DNA of 64,000 bases from Rhodopseudomonas faecalis (GTDB taxonomy: Bacteria > Pseudomonadota > Alphaproteobacteria > Rhizobiales > Xanthobacteraceae). Each line of letters starts with the position of its first letter. Within the stretch, counting starts at the first letter, position 1. The DNA is taken from the NCBI RefSeq assembly GCF_003217325.1, contig NZ_QJTI01000001.1:158454-222453 (forward strand). The letters run 5' to 3'. This document shows, piece after piece, positions 6,786-17,250 of the stretch. A model generated the notes under the pieces. That model worked only from the letters and a program-made list of their open reading frames with translations, was not told where the DNA came from and searched no databases. The position numbers were made by a program, and so were the translations under genes.

Positions 6786-9700
6786 TCAGCTGCACCCCGT
6801 CGTGCTTCCGCAGGTATCGCACTTCATGCAGGTGCCGTTGCGCACCAGCGTGAAGTTGCCGCACTCCGAGCACATCTCGCCCTCATAGCCCTTGGCCTTC
6901 GCTTCCGCGCGGCGTTCGGCCTTGGAGGGCGCGGCTTGTTCGCGCACCTGCGTGGTTTTGCCCCGCTGCAGCGCTTCGAGCTTTTCGGTCGGCGACAGAT
7001 CGTGCTCGGCTTCCTGCTTCAACGCCGTGGTGCCTTCGATCTGATCGGCGACGCGCGCGCTGCTGTGGCTGCCGCCCAGCGAGGTGACGTTGGCGGTCGA
7101 GACGCTGCGCGTGGTCTCGGCGCCGGAGGGCTGGCGCATCACCACCAGATTATCGGTGCGCGAGCGGGTCAGGCCCTTCGACAGATATTTGGTGGCCGAG
7201 GCCGGGGCAGGGGCGGTGCCATCGGGGGTCTTGCCCTCGGCGATGCCGCGGCCGAGCGCATCAAAACCGCTCTCGGTCGGATCGACATGGGCGAGGTCGA
7301 AGCGGCCCATATAGCTCACCGCCAGCTCACGGAACACGTAGTCCAGGATCGAAGTGGCGTATTTGATCGAGTCGTTGCCCTGCACCGGGCCGGCGGGCTC
7401 GAAGCGGGTGAAGGTGAAGGCATCGACATATTCCTCGAGCGGCACGCCATATTGCAGGCCGAGCGACACCGCGATCGCGAAATTGTTGATGAAGGAGCGC
7501 AGCGCCGCGCCTTCCTTGTGCATGTCGATAAAGATCTCGCCGAGCCGGCCGTCATCATACTCGCCGGTGCGCAAATAGACCTTGTGGCCGCCGACCACCG
7601 CCTTCTGGGTATAACCCTTGCGGCGATCGGGCATGCGCTCGCGTTCGCGCATCACCACGATGCGCTCGACCAGGCGCTCCACCACCTTTTCGGAGACGTG
7701 GGCGGCGCGCGCCGCCATCGGCTTCTCCAAAAACGCCTCGAGCGCGTCGTCTTCGTCCTCATCGTCGCTGATCAGCTGCGCGTTGAGCGGCTGCGACAGC
7801 TTTGAGCCGTCGCGATACAGCGCGTTGGCTTTCAGCGCCAGCTTCCACGACAGCATGTAGGCCGACTTGCAGTCTTCGACCGTGGCGTCGTTCGGCATGT
7901 TGATGGTCTTGCTGATCGCGCCGGAGATGAACGGCTGCGCCGCCGCCATCATGCGGATGTGGCTTTCCACCGACAGATAGCGCTTGCCGATCTTGCCGCA
8001 CGGATTGGCGCAGTCGAACACCGCATAGTGTTCAGGCTTGAGATGCGGCGCGCCTTCCACGGTCATGGCACCGCAGATGTGGATGTTGGCGGCGTCGATC
8101 TCGCGCTTGCTAAAGCCGAGCGCGGCGAGCAGGTCGAAATTCGGCTGCGCCATCGCTTCGGCGTCGATTTTCAGCGTGTCCTTGAGGAAGTCCTCGCCAA
8201 AAGTCCACTTGTTGAAGGCGAACTTGATGTCGAACGCGGTCGGCAGCGCCTTTTCGACCTTGGCGAGCGCGTCGTCATCAAAGCCCTTGGCTTTCAGCGT
8301 GCTGTGGTTGATCGCCGGGGCATTGGCGAGCGAGCCGTGGCCGACCGCATAGGCTTCGATCTCGGCGATCTGGTGCTCGGGATAGCCCAGCACCCGCAGC
8401 GCCGCCGGCACCGCGCGGTTGATGATCTTGAAGTAGCCGCCGCCGGCCAGCTTCTTGAACTTCACCAGCGCGAAGTCGGGTTCGATGCCGGTGGTGTCGC
8501 AGTCCATGACGAGGCCAATGGTGCCGGTCGGCGCCAGCACGGTGACCTGGGCGTTGCGATAGCCATGCTCTTCGCCGAGCGCCAGCGCCTTGTCCCAGGC
8601 GGCCTTGGCGTGCTCGATCACCTGCGGCTGCGGGCAGGATTCGTGGTCGAGCGGCACCGGATTGACGGCGAGCGCTTCATAGCAGCGCGCTTCGCCATGG
8701 GCGGCGCGGCGATGATTGCGGATCACCCGCAGCATGTGCTCGGCGTTCTTCTTGTAGCCGGGGAAGGGGCCAAGCTTCTGCGCCATCTCGGCCGAGGTGG
8801 CGTAGGCGGTGCCGGTCATGATCGCGGCAATGCCGCCGCACAGCGCGCGGCCTTCCTTGGAGTCGTAGGACAGGCCCATCGACATCAACAGGCCGCCGAT
8901 ATTGGCAAAGCCGAGACCCAGGGTGCGGAATTCGTAGGACAGTTCGGCGATCTGCTTTGACGGGAACTGGGCCATCAGCACCGAGATTTCCAGCACGACG
9001 GTCCACAGCCGGCACAGATGCTCGAACGCATCAATGTCAAAGCGGTTCTGCTCGGTGTCATAGAGCGCCAGCAGATTGGCCGAGGCCAGGTTGCAGGCGG
9101 TGTCGTCCAAAAACATGTATTCCGAGCACGGATTGGACGCACGGATCTCGCCGGACGCCTTGCAGGTGTGCCAGTCGTTCATGGTGGTGTTGAAGTGCAG
9201 GCCGGGATCGGCGCTGGCCCAGGCGGCGTAGCCGATCTTGTCCCACAGATCGCGCGCCTTCAGCGTCTTCACCACCTTCTTGGTGGTGCGGCCGGTCAGA
9301 TTCCAATCGCCATCGGTTTCCACCGCGCGCAGGAAGTCGTCCTTGAGCGATACCGAATTATTGGAGTTCTGGCCCGAGACGGTGAGATAGGCCTCGGAGT
9401 CCCAGTCGGTGTCATAGGTCGGGAAGTCGAGATCCTTAAAACCCTGCTTGGCGAACTGGATCACGCGCTTGATCATGTTGTCGGACACCAGCGCGCGGCG
9501 GGCGAGCTTGATCTCGCGGCGCAGCGCCGGGTTCTTCTCCGGATCAAAGCAATCGTCGCCCGAGCCCTGGCAGTTGACGCAGGCCTTCAGCACCGCCTTG
9601 AGGTGTTTTTGGTTGATCTTGGAGCCGGTCACCAGTGCGGCGACCTTCTGCTCCTCTTTCACCTTCCAGTCGATATAGGCCTCGATATCGGGGTGATCGA

Positions 9701-10553
9701 CATCGACCACCACCATCTTGGCGGCGCGGCGGGTGGTGCCGCCCGACTTGATGGCGCCGGCAGCGCGGTCGCCGATCTTGAGGAAGCTCATCAGGCCGGA
9801 CGAGCGGCCGCCGCCCGACAGGCGTTCACCTTCGCCACGAAGGCGCGAAAAATTGGAGCCGGTGCCGGAGCCATACTTGAACAGCCGGGCTTCGCGCACC
9901 CACAGGTCCATGATGCCGCCCTCGTTGACGAGGTCGTCCTCGATGCCCTGGATGAAGCAGGCATGCGGCTGCGGATGCTCATAGGCCGACTTGGAGCGGG
10001 TCAGCTTGCCGGTCTTGTAATCGACGTAATAGTGGCCCTGGCCGGGGCCATCGACGCCGTAAGCCCAGTGCAGGCCGGTGTTGAACCATTGCGGCGAATT
10101 CGGCGCGACCATCTGCTTGGCGAGCATGAAGCGCAGCTCGTCGAAGAAGGCGCGGGCGGAGTCCTCAGACTCGAAATAGTCGCCCTTCCAGCCCCAATAG
10201 GTCCAGCAGCCGGCGAGGCGGTCAAACACCTGCTTGGCGGAAATCTCGCTAATATAGCGCTCGTTCTCCGGCAGCTTGGCGAGCGCCTCGGTGTCCGGCA
10301 CCGAACGCCACAGCCAGGACGGCACGGTCTCTTCTTCGACCTTCTTCAGCCGCGCAGCGACGCCAGCCTTACGGAAATATTTTTGCGCCAGCACGTCGGA
10401 GGCGACCTGCGACCAGCCCTCGGGCACTTCCACATTGTCGAGCCGGAACACCACGGAGCCGTCCGGATTGCGAATCTCGCTGGTGGTCAGCCGAAACGCA
10501 ATCTCCGCATAGGGAGACTGGCCGTCCTTGGTGTAGCGCCGTTCGATTCGCAT
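6786..10553 (-). CDS. nrdJ: Adenosylcobalamin-dependent ribonucleoside-diphosphate reductase
   Basis: This class II enzyme reduces ribonucleotides to deoxyribonucleotides using a B12-derived radical, with or without oxygen. The 1255-aa length matches the large NrdJ/NrdZ form. Visible are the glycine-rich N-terminal catalytic part ([40 protein letters not shown]), the catalytic finger-loop region [20 protein letters not shown], and a C-terminal Cys-rich tail ([27 protein letters not shown]). The ATG at 10553 is used because [20 protein letters not shown] is the usual family start; an in-frame ATG at 10610 would add an unusual Arg-rich leader. It is monocistronic. No cobalamin riboswitch was recognised upstream. 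Confidence 0.95.
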   Translation of the reverse strand: MRIERRYTKDGQSPYAEIAFRLTTSEIRNPDGSVVFRLDNVEVPEGWSQVASDVLAQKYFRKAGVAARLKKVEEETVPSWLWRSVPDTEALAKLPENERYISEISAKQVFDRLAGCWTYWGWKGDYFESEDSARAFFDELRFMLAKQMVAPNSPQWFNTGLHWAYGVDGPGQGHYYVDYKTGKLTRSKSAYEHPQPHACFIQGIEDDLVNEGGIMDLWVREARLFKYGSGTGSNFSRLRGEGERLSGGGRSSGLMSFLKIGDRAAGAIKSGGTTRRAAKMVVVDVDHPDIEAYIDWKVKEEQKVAALVTGSKINQKHLKAVLKACVNCQGSGDDCFDPEKNPALRREIKLARRALVSDNMIKRVIQFAKQGFKDLDFPTYDTDWDSEAYLTVSGQNSNNSVSLKDDFLRAVETDGDWNLTGRTTKKVVKTLKARDLWDKIGYAAWASADPGLHFNTTMNDWHTCKASGEIRASNPCSEYMFLDDTACNLASANLLALYDTEQNRFDIDAFEHLCRLWTVVLEISVLMAQFPSKQIAELSYEFRTLGLGFANIGGLLMSMGLSYDSKEGRALCGGIAAIMTGTAYATSAEMAQKLGPFPGYKKNAEHMLRVIRNHRRAAHGEARCYEALAVNPVPLDHESCPQPQVIEHAKAAWDKALALGEEHGYRNAQVTVLAPTGTIGLVMDCDTTGIEPDFALVKFKKLAGGGYFKIINRAVPAALRVLGYPEHQIAEIEAYAVGHGSLANAPAINHSTLKAKGFDDDALAKVEKALPTAFDIKFAFNKWTFGEDFLKDTLKIDAEAMAQPNFDLLAALGFSKREIDAANIHICGAMTVEGAPHLKPEHYAVFDCANPCGKIGKRYLSVESHIRMMAAAQPFISGAISKTINMPNDATVEDCKSAYMLSWKLALKANALYRDGSKLSQPLNAQLISDDEDEDDALEAFLEKPMAARAAHVSEKVVERLVERIVVMRERERMPDRRKGYTQKAVVGGHKVYLRTGEYDDGRLGEIFIDMHKEGAALRSFINNFAIAVSLGLQYGVPLEEYVDAFTFTRFEPAGPVQGNDSIKYATSILDYVFRELAVSYMGRFDLAHVDPTESGFDALGRGIAEGKTPDGTAPAPASATKYLSKGLTRSRTDNLVVMRQPSGAETTRSVSTANVTSLGGSHSSARVADQIEGTTALKQEAEHDLSPTEKLEALQRGKTTQVREQAAPSKAERRAEAKAKGYEGEMCSECGNFTLVRNGTCMKCDTCGSTTGCS

Positions 10554-11421
10554 GGTCTTGCCCCGTTCTCGTTGCCGTCTCCGCCTTAGGCGCGCCGGCG
10601 ATTTCGTCATATGCAGGCGTTGGCCCGCGGCGGCCGGGTGGTCCCGGTCCTGTTTACTCTGCGCCTGACCCTGGGCCGGCGATGCCGGCAGGGTCCTGCT
10701 TCTTCAACGCCTCGCTACTGGTTCAGACCGTTATTCGGTCTGGATTCGCTGAGCTCGCCCATCGGATCGCGCCGGTCGGCCTAAGCCCAGCTGTGAGCCC
10801 AACGTGTCAGCCCGGTTCGAGCCCCGTTTGGGTCCATGAAACAGGCACAGATGCGCCGTCCTCCGTTACCTCTATGGTTGACGGAGCTGGCGTTCTGGGC
10901 CCGTTATGGAAACGTCCGGCGGGACTGAAGAAACAACGGCGCCGAACGAGCCAAACCTAGGCCGACTCCTTTGTGCCCGTCAAGGATTAGTGCGGGTCTC
11001 TAAACGAAACACTAAATGTGGTGGAAAATGGGGATGGTTGCAGGCCGGCGCCGGTTCCTGACCGCTCAAGTATCAGTGAGTCCGCCGTGTTTTTGAAGGG
11101 AAAAAGCGGCTCGGAACGGTAGCGGGCCATGCTGCACCCGATGTTCACAGGGCCGGTATTGGAGCCCGCGACGGGCTTGCTTTGCGGCGACTCATATGTC
11201 TTCGTTGCAACAGTCCGCCGGTAATTAGTTGCGGCACAAAAAGCCGGCCGACCAGCGCTGTTGCGAGGCATGTGCTGCTGGCGGCGGCCCGTCGCCGTGG
11301 ATAACTCGACGTCCGGCCAATTGCGCCTAAAAAAGCCATAGGGTTTCTGGAACAAGCGTGCGGCCGCCGGCGTTGCCGCCGGTTGCGCGCCAGACAGATC
11401 TCCGTCGGGGACTTAAAAATC
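10554..11421. other. Divergent intergenic region upstream of nrdJ
   Basis: Nearly 870 bp separate the starts of nrdJ and the next plus-strand gene. It must contain the nrdJ promoter. A small hairpin CAGACCG/CGGTCTG lies at 10724-10742. Open frames on the minus strand (10987-11355, 11145-11576) lack any recognisable domain and are read as chance frames. No NrdR box or riboswitch could be assigned with confidence. Confidence 0.6.
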
Positions 11422-12192
11422 TTGAGCCAGAACGATCCCACCAATTCCGCGCTCGCCGCGATTGCCAGCATTTTTGGACCGTCGCGGCGGGTTCCTGCCG
11501 AACAAGCGACGGCGCCGGAAGGCGACGCCCGCCAGGCGGAGGAGGCGGCCGCGCCGCCGAGCGCGTCAGGCGGCACCGACGAGCCGCAGGCTGCGTCCGA
11601 GCTTTCCGAGGCCAGCAGCGACGATAAGGTTGAAACCGAAGCCGCCGCCGAGCAGCCGGAGCAGGACGCCGAAGCCTCTAACGAACAGGCCGAGGCTGAC
11701 GAGAGCGCCGGCGACGAGGCTGACGCTGACCAAGCTGCCGCTGACGATAGCGATGCCGGACCGGTTGCCGAGGGCGATCAGCCGGCCGAGGCCGAGCAGG
11801 CCGCTCAGCCGAGCGAGGAGGCCGAACCGGCGCAGGACGAGTCAGTGGCCAGCGAGCCGGCTGCGGTCGCGGCGCCCATGGTGCCGATGTCGGATGAGGA
11901 GATCGACGGCTATTCGCGCTCCGGTCCGGGACCGCTCGATTCGCTGCGCTTCAAATGGACCGCGCGGCGCGACGAGGACGGCGCGTTCTTTGTCGATGAA
12001 ACCATCGGCTTTGCGTCGCGGCCGATCAGCACCGGCCCGCTGCCGCGCGAGCAGGTGATCGCCTTCATCGACCAGCGCGCCCAAGAGGCGCAGGAGCGCT
12101 TTGACGCGCTGCGCAGCGAGATGATCCGCCCGTCGGCCGAGCGGCAACAGCAGGCCGAGCGCCACTATGAAGATGTGGACGGCGAGGGCTGA
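11422..12192 (+). CDS. Acidic low-complexity protein of unknown function
   Basis: The product is about 256 aa. Residues about 20-155 are almost entirely Ala/Glu/Asp/Gln/Pro/Ser, which looks intrinsically disordered and strongly acidic. The C-terminal 95 residues are ordinary and probably folded: SDEEIDGYSRSGPGPLDSLR, FKWTARRDEDGAFFVDETIG, GPLPREQVIAFIDQRAQEAQ, with a charged helical end. I recognise no family. The start is uncertain: a TTG at 11422 (SQNDPTNSALAAIASIFG follows) has GGGGA upstream; another in-frame TTG lies at 11383. It is transcribed divergently from nrdJ. Confidence 0.6.
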   Translation: MSQNDPTNSALAAIASIFGPSRRVPAEQATAPEGDARQAEEAAAPPSASGGTDEPQAASELSEASSDDKVETEAAAEQPEQDAEASNEQAEADESAGDEADADQAAADDSDAGPVAEGDQPAEAEQAAQPSEEAEPAQDESVASEPAAVAAPMVPMSDEEIDGYSRSGPGPLDSLRFKWTARRDEDGAFFVDETIGFASRPISTGPLPREQVIAFIDQRAQEAQERFDALRSEMIRPSAERQQQAERHYEDVDGEG

Positions 12193-12294
12193 TCAAGCCC
12201 ACGCCTCCGACCGCTTCTCCATTGAAGGCCGCCATTTCAGTTCGCTGACGCGAGATGGGTGGCGGCCGTCCGCACGACACCTGTGCCGCTTGAA

Positions 12295-12332
12295 GGACGT
12301 CATACCCGCGACCAGCGCGGGCATGACGAGGG
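12295..12332. repeat. Fragment of a dispersed intergenic repeat
   Basis: GACGTCATACCCGCGACCAG followed by CGCGGGCATGACGAG matches the end of the units at 26795-26882 and 48496-48592. Confidence 0.55.
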
Positions 12333-12347
12333 CTGGTTCGGCGTCAG

Positions 12348-12959
12348 CTATTTGATCTTGGAGAACGCCTGCGAGATTTTGCTCCAGGTGCGCTCATAGA
12401 CCGCCGCGGTTTCGCCAAGCCCACTCTTCAACGCATCCCAGGTCTCGTCGCCGGCCGCTGACAGCTGGGTGAGTTTGGGGCCGAGGGTCTTTTCGGCTTC
12501 CTCGGTCCAGCGTCGCAGCGCCGATTCGACATCCTTGCGGCCCTGATCGACCGCGGCCGCGGCGTTGCTGTGCATGGCCTGCATCGCCGCCTGCACCGAT
12601 TGCCGCTGCGCTTCGGCGCGGGCCGCCAGCGTCTCCTTGACCAGGTTGGCCTGATCGCCGGAGGTCGCCAAAAACTTCTGGAACGCCAATTCCACCTCGG
12701 TCCATTGCGCCGACACCGCCTGCAGCGCGGCGTCGGTCACCTGCTTGGAGGCGCCAAGATCGGCCGACAGTTCGTCGACCTTGGTTTTGAAGGCGTCTTG
12801 AGCGGTGCGTAGCTGCGCCAGCGCCTCAGCGCTTTGGGCACTGGCGCTGTCGGCAAGCTTGCCGACCGCTTCCTCGACCTTGGCGAGGGTGGCGGCCGAT
12901 TCATCGAGCTTCTGCTTGGTCCATTCCAGATAGGCTTGGGTGAGATCGGGGGTCGACAT
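12348..12959 (-). CDS. Coiled-coil, phasin-like protein
   Basis: The 203-aa protein is nearly all helix: long Ala/Glu/Lys-rich heptad-like stretches from MSTPDLTQAYLEWTKQKLDE to the C-terminal ERTWSKISQAFSKIK, with no Cys and few aromatics. This resembles phasins and apolipoprotein-like helical bundle proteins, but no diagnostic motif settles it. The ATG at 12959 is preceded by GGAAG. It is monocistronic. A role on granules or as a structural bundle is only a guess. Confidence 0.6.
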   Translation of the reverse strand: MSTPDLTQAYLEWTKQKLDESAATLAKVEEAVGKLADSASAQSAEALAQLRTAQDAFKTKVDELSADLGASKQVTDAALQAVSAQWTEVELAFQKFLATSGDQANLVKETLAARAEAQRQSVQAAMQAMHSNAAAAVDQGRKDVESALRRWTEEAEKTLGPKLTQLSAAGDETWDALKSGLGETAAVYERTWSKISQAFSKIK

Positions 12960-13423
12960 GGCAGCTTCCTTTCGAGTTGCGCCGGCAGCGTGGTTGCCGC
13001 GGCGGATGACGAGAAGCAGTCCGCTCTGGTTCATCCGGGGCCGGAGTGGCCGCCGCAAACCAGCGCATCGCATCAATGGCGGGGAGGCGGGCATTGCGCG
13101 GCTCCCCAGCCGAGTGCCCCAGCATGACAGCGCGCCATGACCGGAACTTGGCAAAATGCCGCCGCCGATCATCAATCGCGCCGATCTGTGTTGGCCGGAG
13201 CCGCTGCGGCTTGGTCGCGAGCGATCCCAGTGCTGGGCTGGATGATGTTACCTTTAGCTTGAGTGGTGGTGACGTTCGGGCGGCCCTGTGCTGCGCGACC
13301 GCAGCCAAGATCGTGGCCATGCTACGCGCCTAGCAACTAACCGCAAGATCAACGGCGGTGACGATGAATCACATCGGAGCCATGGCGGCTTGGCCGATTG
13401 TCGCAGGCCACGAAAACACCATG
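12960..13423. other. Intergenic region between the phasin-like gene and glnA
   Basis: No gene is supported in these 464 bases. Frames on both strands overlap each other and lack ribosome-binding sites and family signatures. It should hold the promoter of the phasin-like gene. Confidence 0.6.
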
Positions 13424-13454
13424 AAAAAAGGCGCCCCAGGTGACCAGGGCGCCT
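13424..13454 (-). terminator. Rho-independent terminator of glnA
   Basis: Read on the minus strand: AAGGCGCCCTGGT, a short loop, CCTGGGGCGCC and then TTTTTT. It lies about 40 bp past the glnA stop codon. Confidence 0.85.
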
Positions 13455-13491
13455 TGATCCATTGCGAGACGCGGCAAAAGCCGCGCCGCGA

Positions 13492-14901
13492 TCAGTACGA
13501 GTAGTACATCTCGAACTCGACCGGGTGCGGGGTCATTTCGAACCGCGCCACTTCGCTCATCTTCAGTTCGATGAAGGCGTCGATGAAGTCGTCGTCGAAC
13601 ACGCCGCCGACCTTGAGGAAGGCGCGATCCTTGTCGAGGTTTTCGAGGGCTTCACGCAGGCTGCCGCACACGGTCGGGATCTGCTTCAGCTCTTCCTTCG
13701 GCAGGTCGTACAGATCCTTGTCCATCGCCGGACCCGGATCGATCTTGTTCTTGATGCCGTCGAGACCGGCCATCAGCATCGCGGCGAAGGCGAGATACGG
13801 GTTGGCCATCGGGTCCGGGAAGCGGACTTCGACGCGCTTGGCCTTCGGCGAGGTGGTGTAGGGGATGCGGCACGAGGCCGAGCGGTTGCGCGCCGAGTAG
13901 GCGAGCAGCACCGGCGCTTCATAGCCCGGGACCAGACGCTTGTAGGAGTTGGTCGACGGGTTGGTGAAGGCGTTGATGGCCTTGGCGTGCTTGATGATAC
14001 CGCCGATGTAGTACAGGCAGGTTTCCGACAGGTCGGCATACTTGTTGCCGGCGAAGGTCGGCTTGCCATCCTTCCAGATCGACTGGTGCACGTGCATGCC
14101 CGAGCCGTTGTCGCCATAGACCGGCTTCGGCATGAAGGTCGCGGTCTTGCCGTAGATGTGGGCGACCTGATGGATGCAGTACTTATAAACCTGCATCTGG
14201 TCGGCCATGTAGGTCAGGGTGTCGAACTTCATGCCGAGCTCGTGCTGGGCCGAAGCGACTTCGTGGTGATGCTTCTCGACCTTGACGCCCATCTTGGCCA
14301 TGGCGCCGAGCATTTCCGAGCGCATGTCCTGCACCGAGTCCTGCGGCGGAACCGGGAAGTAGCCGCCCTTGGTGCGGATGCGGTGACCGAGGTTGCCGCC
14401 TTCATATTCAGTGTCGGAGTTGGTCGGCAGCTCCGAGGAGTCGAGCTTGAAGCCGGTGTTGTACGGAGAGGCTGAATAGCGCACGTCGTCGAACACGAAG
14501 AATTCGGCTTCCGGACCGACATAGACCGCGTCGCCGATGCCCATCGCCTTGACCTGAGCTTCCGCCTTCTTGGCGATGCCGCGCGGGTCGCGGTTGTAGG
14601 GTTCGCCGGTCGACGGCTCGAGAATGTCGCAGGTCAGGACCATGGTGGTCTCTGCGAAGAACGGGTCGATGCAGGCGGTGGTGGGGTCCGGCATCAGCGT
14701 CATGTCGGACTCGTTGATCGCCTTCCAGCCGGCGATCGAGGAGCCGTCGAACATGGTGCCTTCAGTGAAGATCTCTTCGTTGATCATGCTGACGTCGAAG
14801 GTGACGTGCTGCCACTTGCCCCGCGGGTCGGTGAAGCGCAGATCGACGTACTTCACGTCGTTGTCCTGGATGGACTGCAGGACTTCTTTAGCGGTCGTCA
14901 T
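13492..14901 (-). CDS. glnA: Glutamine synthetase type I
   Basis: Forms glutamine from glutamate, ammonia and ATP; central to nitrogen assimilation. The 469-aa length is normal for GSI. Beta-grasp N-terminus ([20 protein letters not shown]), ATP/metal-site segments ([39 protein letters not shown]) and the adenylylation loop [11 protein letters not shown] with its regulatory tyrosine near residue 397 are present, so control by GlnE adenylylation is expected. The ATG at 14901 begins [11 protein letters not shown]. It lies 82 bp downstream of glnB, is probably co-transcribed with it, and is closed by the terminator at 13424-13454. Confidence 0.97.
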   Translation of the reverse strand: MTTAKEVLQSIQDNDVKYVDLRFTDPRGKWQHVTFDVSMINEEIFTEGTMFDGSSIAGWKAINESDMTLMPDPTTACIDPFFAETTMVLTCDILEPSTGEPYNRDPRGIAKKAEAQVKAMGIGDAVYVGPEAEFFVFDDVRYSASPYNTGFKLDSSELPTNSDTEYEGGNLGHRIRTKGGYFPVPPQDSVQDMRSEMLGAMAKMGVKVEKHHHEVASAQHELGMKFDTLTYMADQMQVYKYCIHQVAHIYGKTATFMPKPVYGDNGSGMHVHQSIWKDGKPTFAGNKYADLSETCLYYIGGIIKHAKAINAFTNPSTNSYKRLVPGYEAPVLLAYSARNRSASCRIPYTTSPKAKRVEVRFPDPMANPYLAFAAMLMAGLDGIKNKIDPGPAMDKDLYDLPKEELKQIPTVCGSLREALENLDKDRAFLKVGGVFDDDFIDAFIELKMSEVARFEMTPHPVEFEMYYSY

Positions 14902-14983
14902 GGGTACCCCTTGTGTCGCTAGTCGTAAAAGATCGGCAACCGATGCTGGCCGCCAGGGTGATGGGTTCGGTGGGTGGCTAGGG

Positions 14984-15734
<751 letters not shown>

Positions 15735-17234
15735 ATGATGGAAATCCTCAGTATTCCCGAGATGCAGCGCGCCGACCTGTTGACGATTGCCAACGGGTCA
15801 TCGGGCTTTGCGCTGATGCTGGCGGCAGGGCGGGCGGTTGCCAGCGCCGCCAATGACCTGGTCGAAGAGGGCCCGATCCTGGTGGTGGTCGGCGCCGGCA
15901 ATAATGGCGGTGACGGTCTGATCGCCGCCACCGAACTGATGGCGATGGGCCGAGAGGTCTCGGTGATCATGCTCGGCGATCGCGAGGCGCTCAAGGGCGA
16001 CGCGGCGCTGGCGGCGCGGGAATGGAAGGGGCCGGTGTTCCCATTCCATCCGCAGGCGATCCGGCAGCCGGCGCTGATCATCGACGCACTGTTCGGCGCC
16101 GGCCTGAACCGGCCGGTGAAGGGCGACGCGCTGGCGGTGATCGAGGCGATCAATGCTTCCGGCGCGCCGGTGCTGTCGATCGACCTGCCGAGCGGCATCA
16201 ACGGCACCACCGGCATGGTGATGGGCGTGGCGGTGCGCGCGGTCGAGACCGTGACCTTCTTCCGGCGCAAGCCCGGCCATCTGCTGCTGCCCGGCCGGCT
16301 GCATTGCGGCCGGGTGCGGGTGGCCGACATCGGCATCGACGACGCCGTGCTCGATGAGATCAAGCCGCTCACCTTCGAGAACTGCGTGGCGTTGTGGCAG
16401 AGCGCCTTTCCGGTGCCGCGCATCGATGGCCATAAATATGGCCGCGGCCATGCGGTGGTGCTGTCGGGCGGGCTGGCGGCGACCGGCGCCGCGCGGCTGG
16501 CGGCGCGGGGCGCGTTGCGCGGCGGCGCCGGGCTGGTGACGGTGGCATCGCCGCGCGATGCGCTGGCGGTCAATGCCGCGGCGCTGACCGCCATCATGAT
16601 TCGCGCGATCGACACCGCAGTCGAATTCGAGACGCTGCTGTCCGACCGCCGCTTCAATGCCTGCGTGATCGGCCCGGGGCTCGGCGTCGGCTACCGCACC
16701 CGCGAATTGGTGCAGGCGGCGCTGGCGGCGCCGTGCCGCTCGGTGCTCGACGCCGATGCGCTCACCAGCTTTGCCGATGCGCCGGACCGGCTGTTCGAGG
16801 CGATCCGCGCCGCGGGTGCCGAGCTGGTGCTGACCCCGCACGAGGGCGAGTTCCCGCGGCTGTTCAGCGACATGAGCAACAAGAACCCGCTGCGCTCCAA
16901 GCTGGAGCGGGTGCGGGTTGCCGCCGAGCGCTCCGGTGCGGTGGTGTTGCTCAAGGGACCCGATACCGTGGTGGCGGCGCCCGATGGCCGGGCCGCGATC
17001 GCCTGCAACGCGCCGCCGTGGCTGGCGACCGCGGGTGCTGGTGACGTGCTGTCCGGCATGATCGCGGCGCTGCTGGCCCAGCATGTGCCTACTTTCGAGG
17101 CCGCCTGCATCGGCGCCTGGATGCATGGCGAGGCCGGCGGCGAGGCCGGGCCGGGGCTGATCGCCGAGGATCTGCCCGAAGTGCTGCCGGCGGTGTTTCG
17201 GCGGCTCTATGACGAGTTCGGCATCGACTATTGA
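15735..17234 (+). CDS. nnr: Bifunctional NAD(P)H-hydrate epimerase / dehydratase
   Basis: Repairs hydrated NADH and NADPH. The first 215 residues form the YjeF_N epimerase domain (GNNGGDGLIAATEL, then DALFGAGLNRPVKGDALAVI and IDLPSGINGTTG). The rest is the ribokinase-like dehydratase domain, with GGLAATGAARLAARGALRGG, LTPHEGEFPRL, LLKGPDTVVAAPDG and the catalytic TAGAGDVLSGMIAALL. The 499-aa length matches the fused form. The start could be either of two adjacent ATG codons (15735 or 15738). It is divergent from glnBA and convergent with the multicopper-oxidase-like gene, 16 bp away. Confidence 0.95.
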   Translation: MMEILSIPEMQRADLLTIANGSSGFALMLAAGRAVASAANDLVEEGPILVVVGAGNNGGDGLIAATELMAMGREVSVIMLGDREALKGDAALAAREWKGPVFPFHPQAIRQPALIIDALFGAGLNRPVKGDALAVIEAINASGAPVLSIDLPSGINGTTGMVMGVAVRAVETVTFFRRKPGHLLLPGRLHCGRVRVADIGIDDAVLDEIKPLTFENCVALWQSAFPVPRIDGHKYGRGHAVVLSGGLAATGAARLAARGALRGGAGLVTVASPRDALAVNAAALTAIMIRAIDTAVEFETLLSDRRFNACVIGPGLGVGYRTRELVQAALAAPCRSVLDADALTSFADAPDRLFEAIRAAGAELVLTPHEGEFPRLFSDMSNKNPLRSKLERVRVAAERSGAVVLLKGPDTVVAAPDGRAAIACNAPPWLATAGAGDVLSGMIAALLAQHVPTFEAACIGAWMHGEAGGEAGPGLIAEDLPEVLPAVFRRLYDEFGIDY

Positions 17235-17250
17235 GCGGTGCCGGCCGTCA

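Noticed and set aside
9018-10589. Long plus-strand open frame opposite nrdJ
   Set aside because: Shadow frame of NrdJ; low-complexity Gly/Ala/Arg/Leu translation.
10554-11000. Cobalamin riboswitch or NrdR box upstream of nrdJ
   Set aside because: No recognisable B12-box core was found. AACACTAAATGTGGT near 11008 is only loosely NrdR-like and too weak to call.
10987-11576. Two overlapping minus-strand frames upstream of nrdJ
   Set aside because: No ribosome-binding site, no domain, and they partly overlap the start of the divergent gene at 11422.
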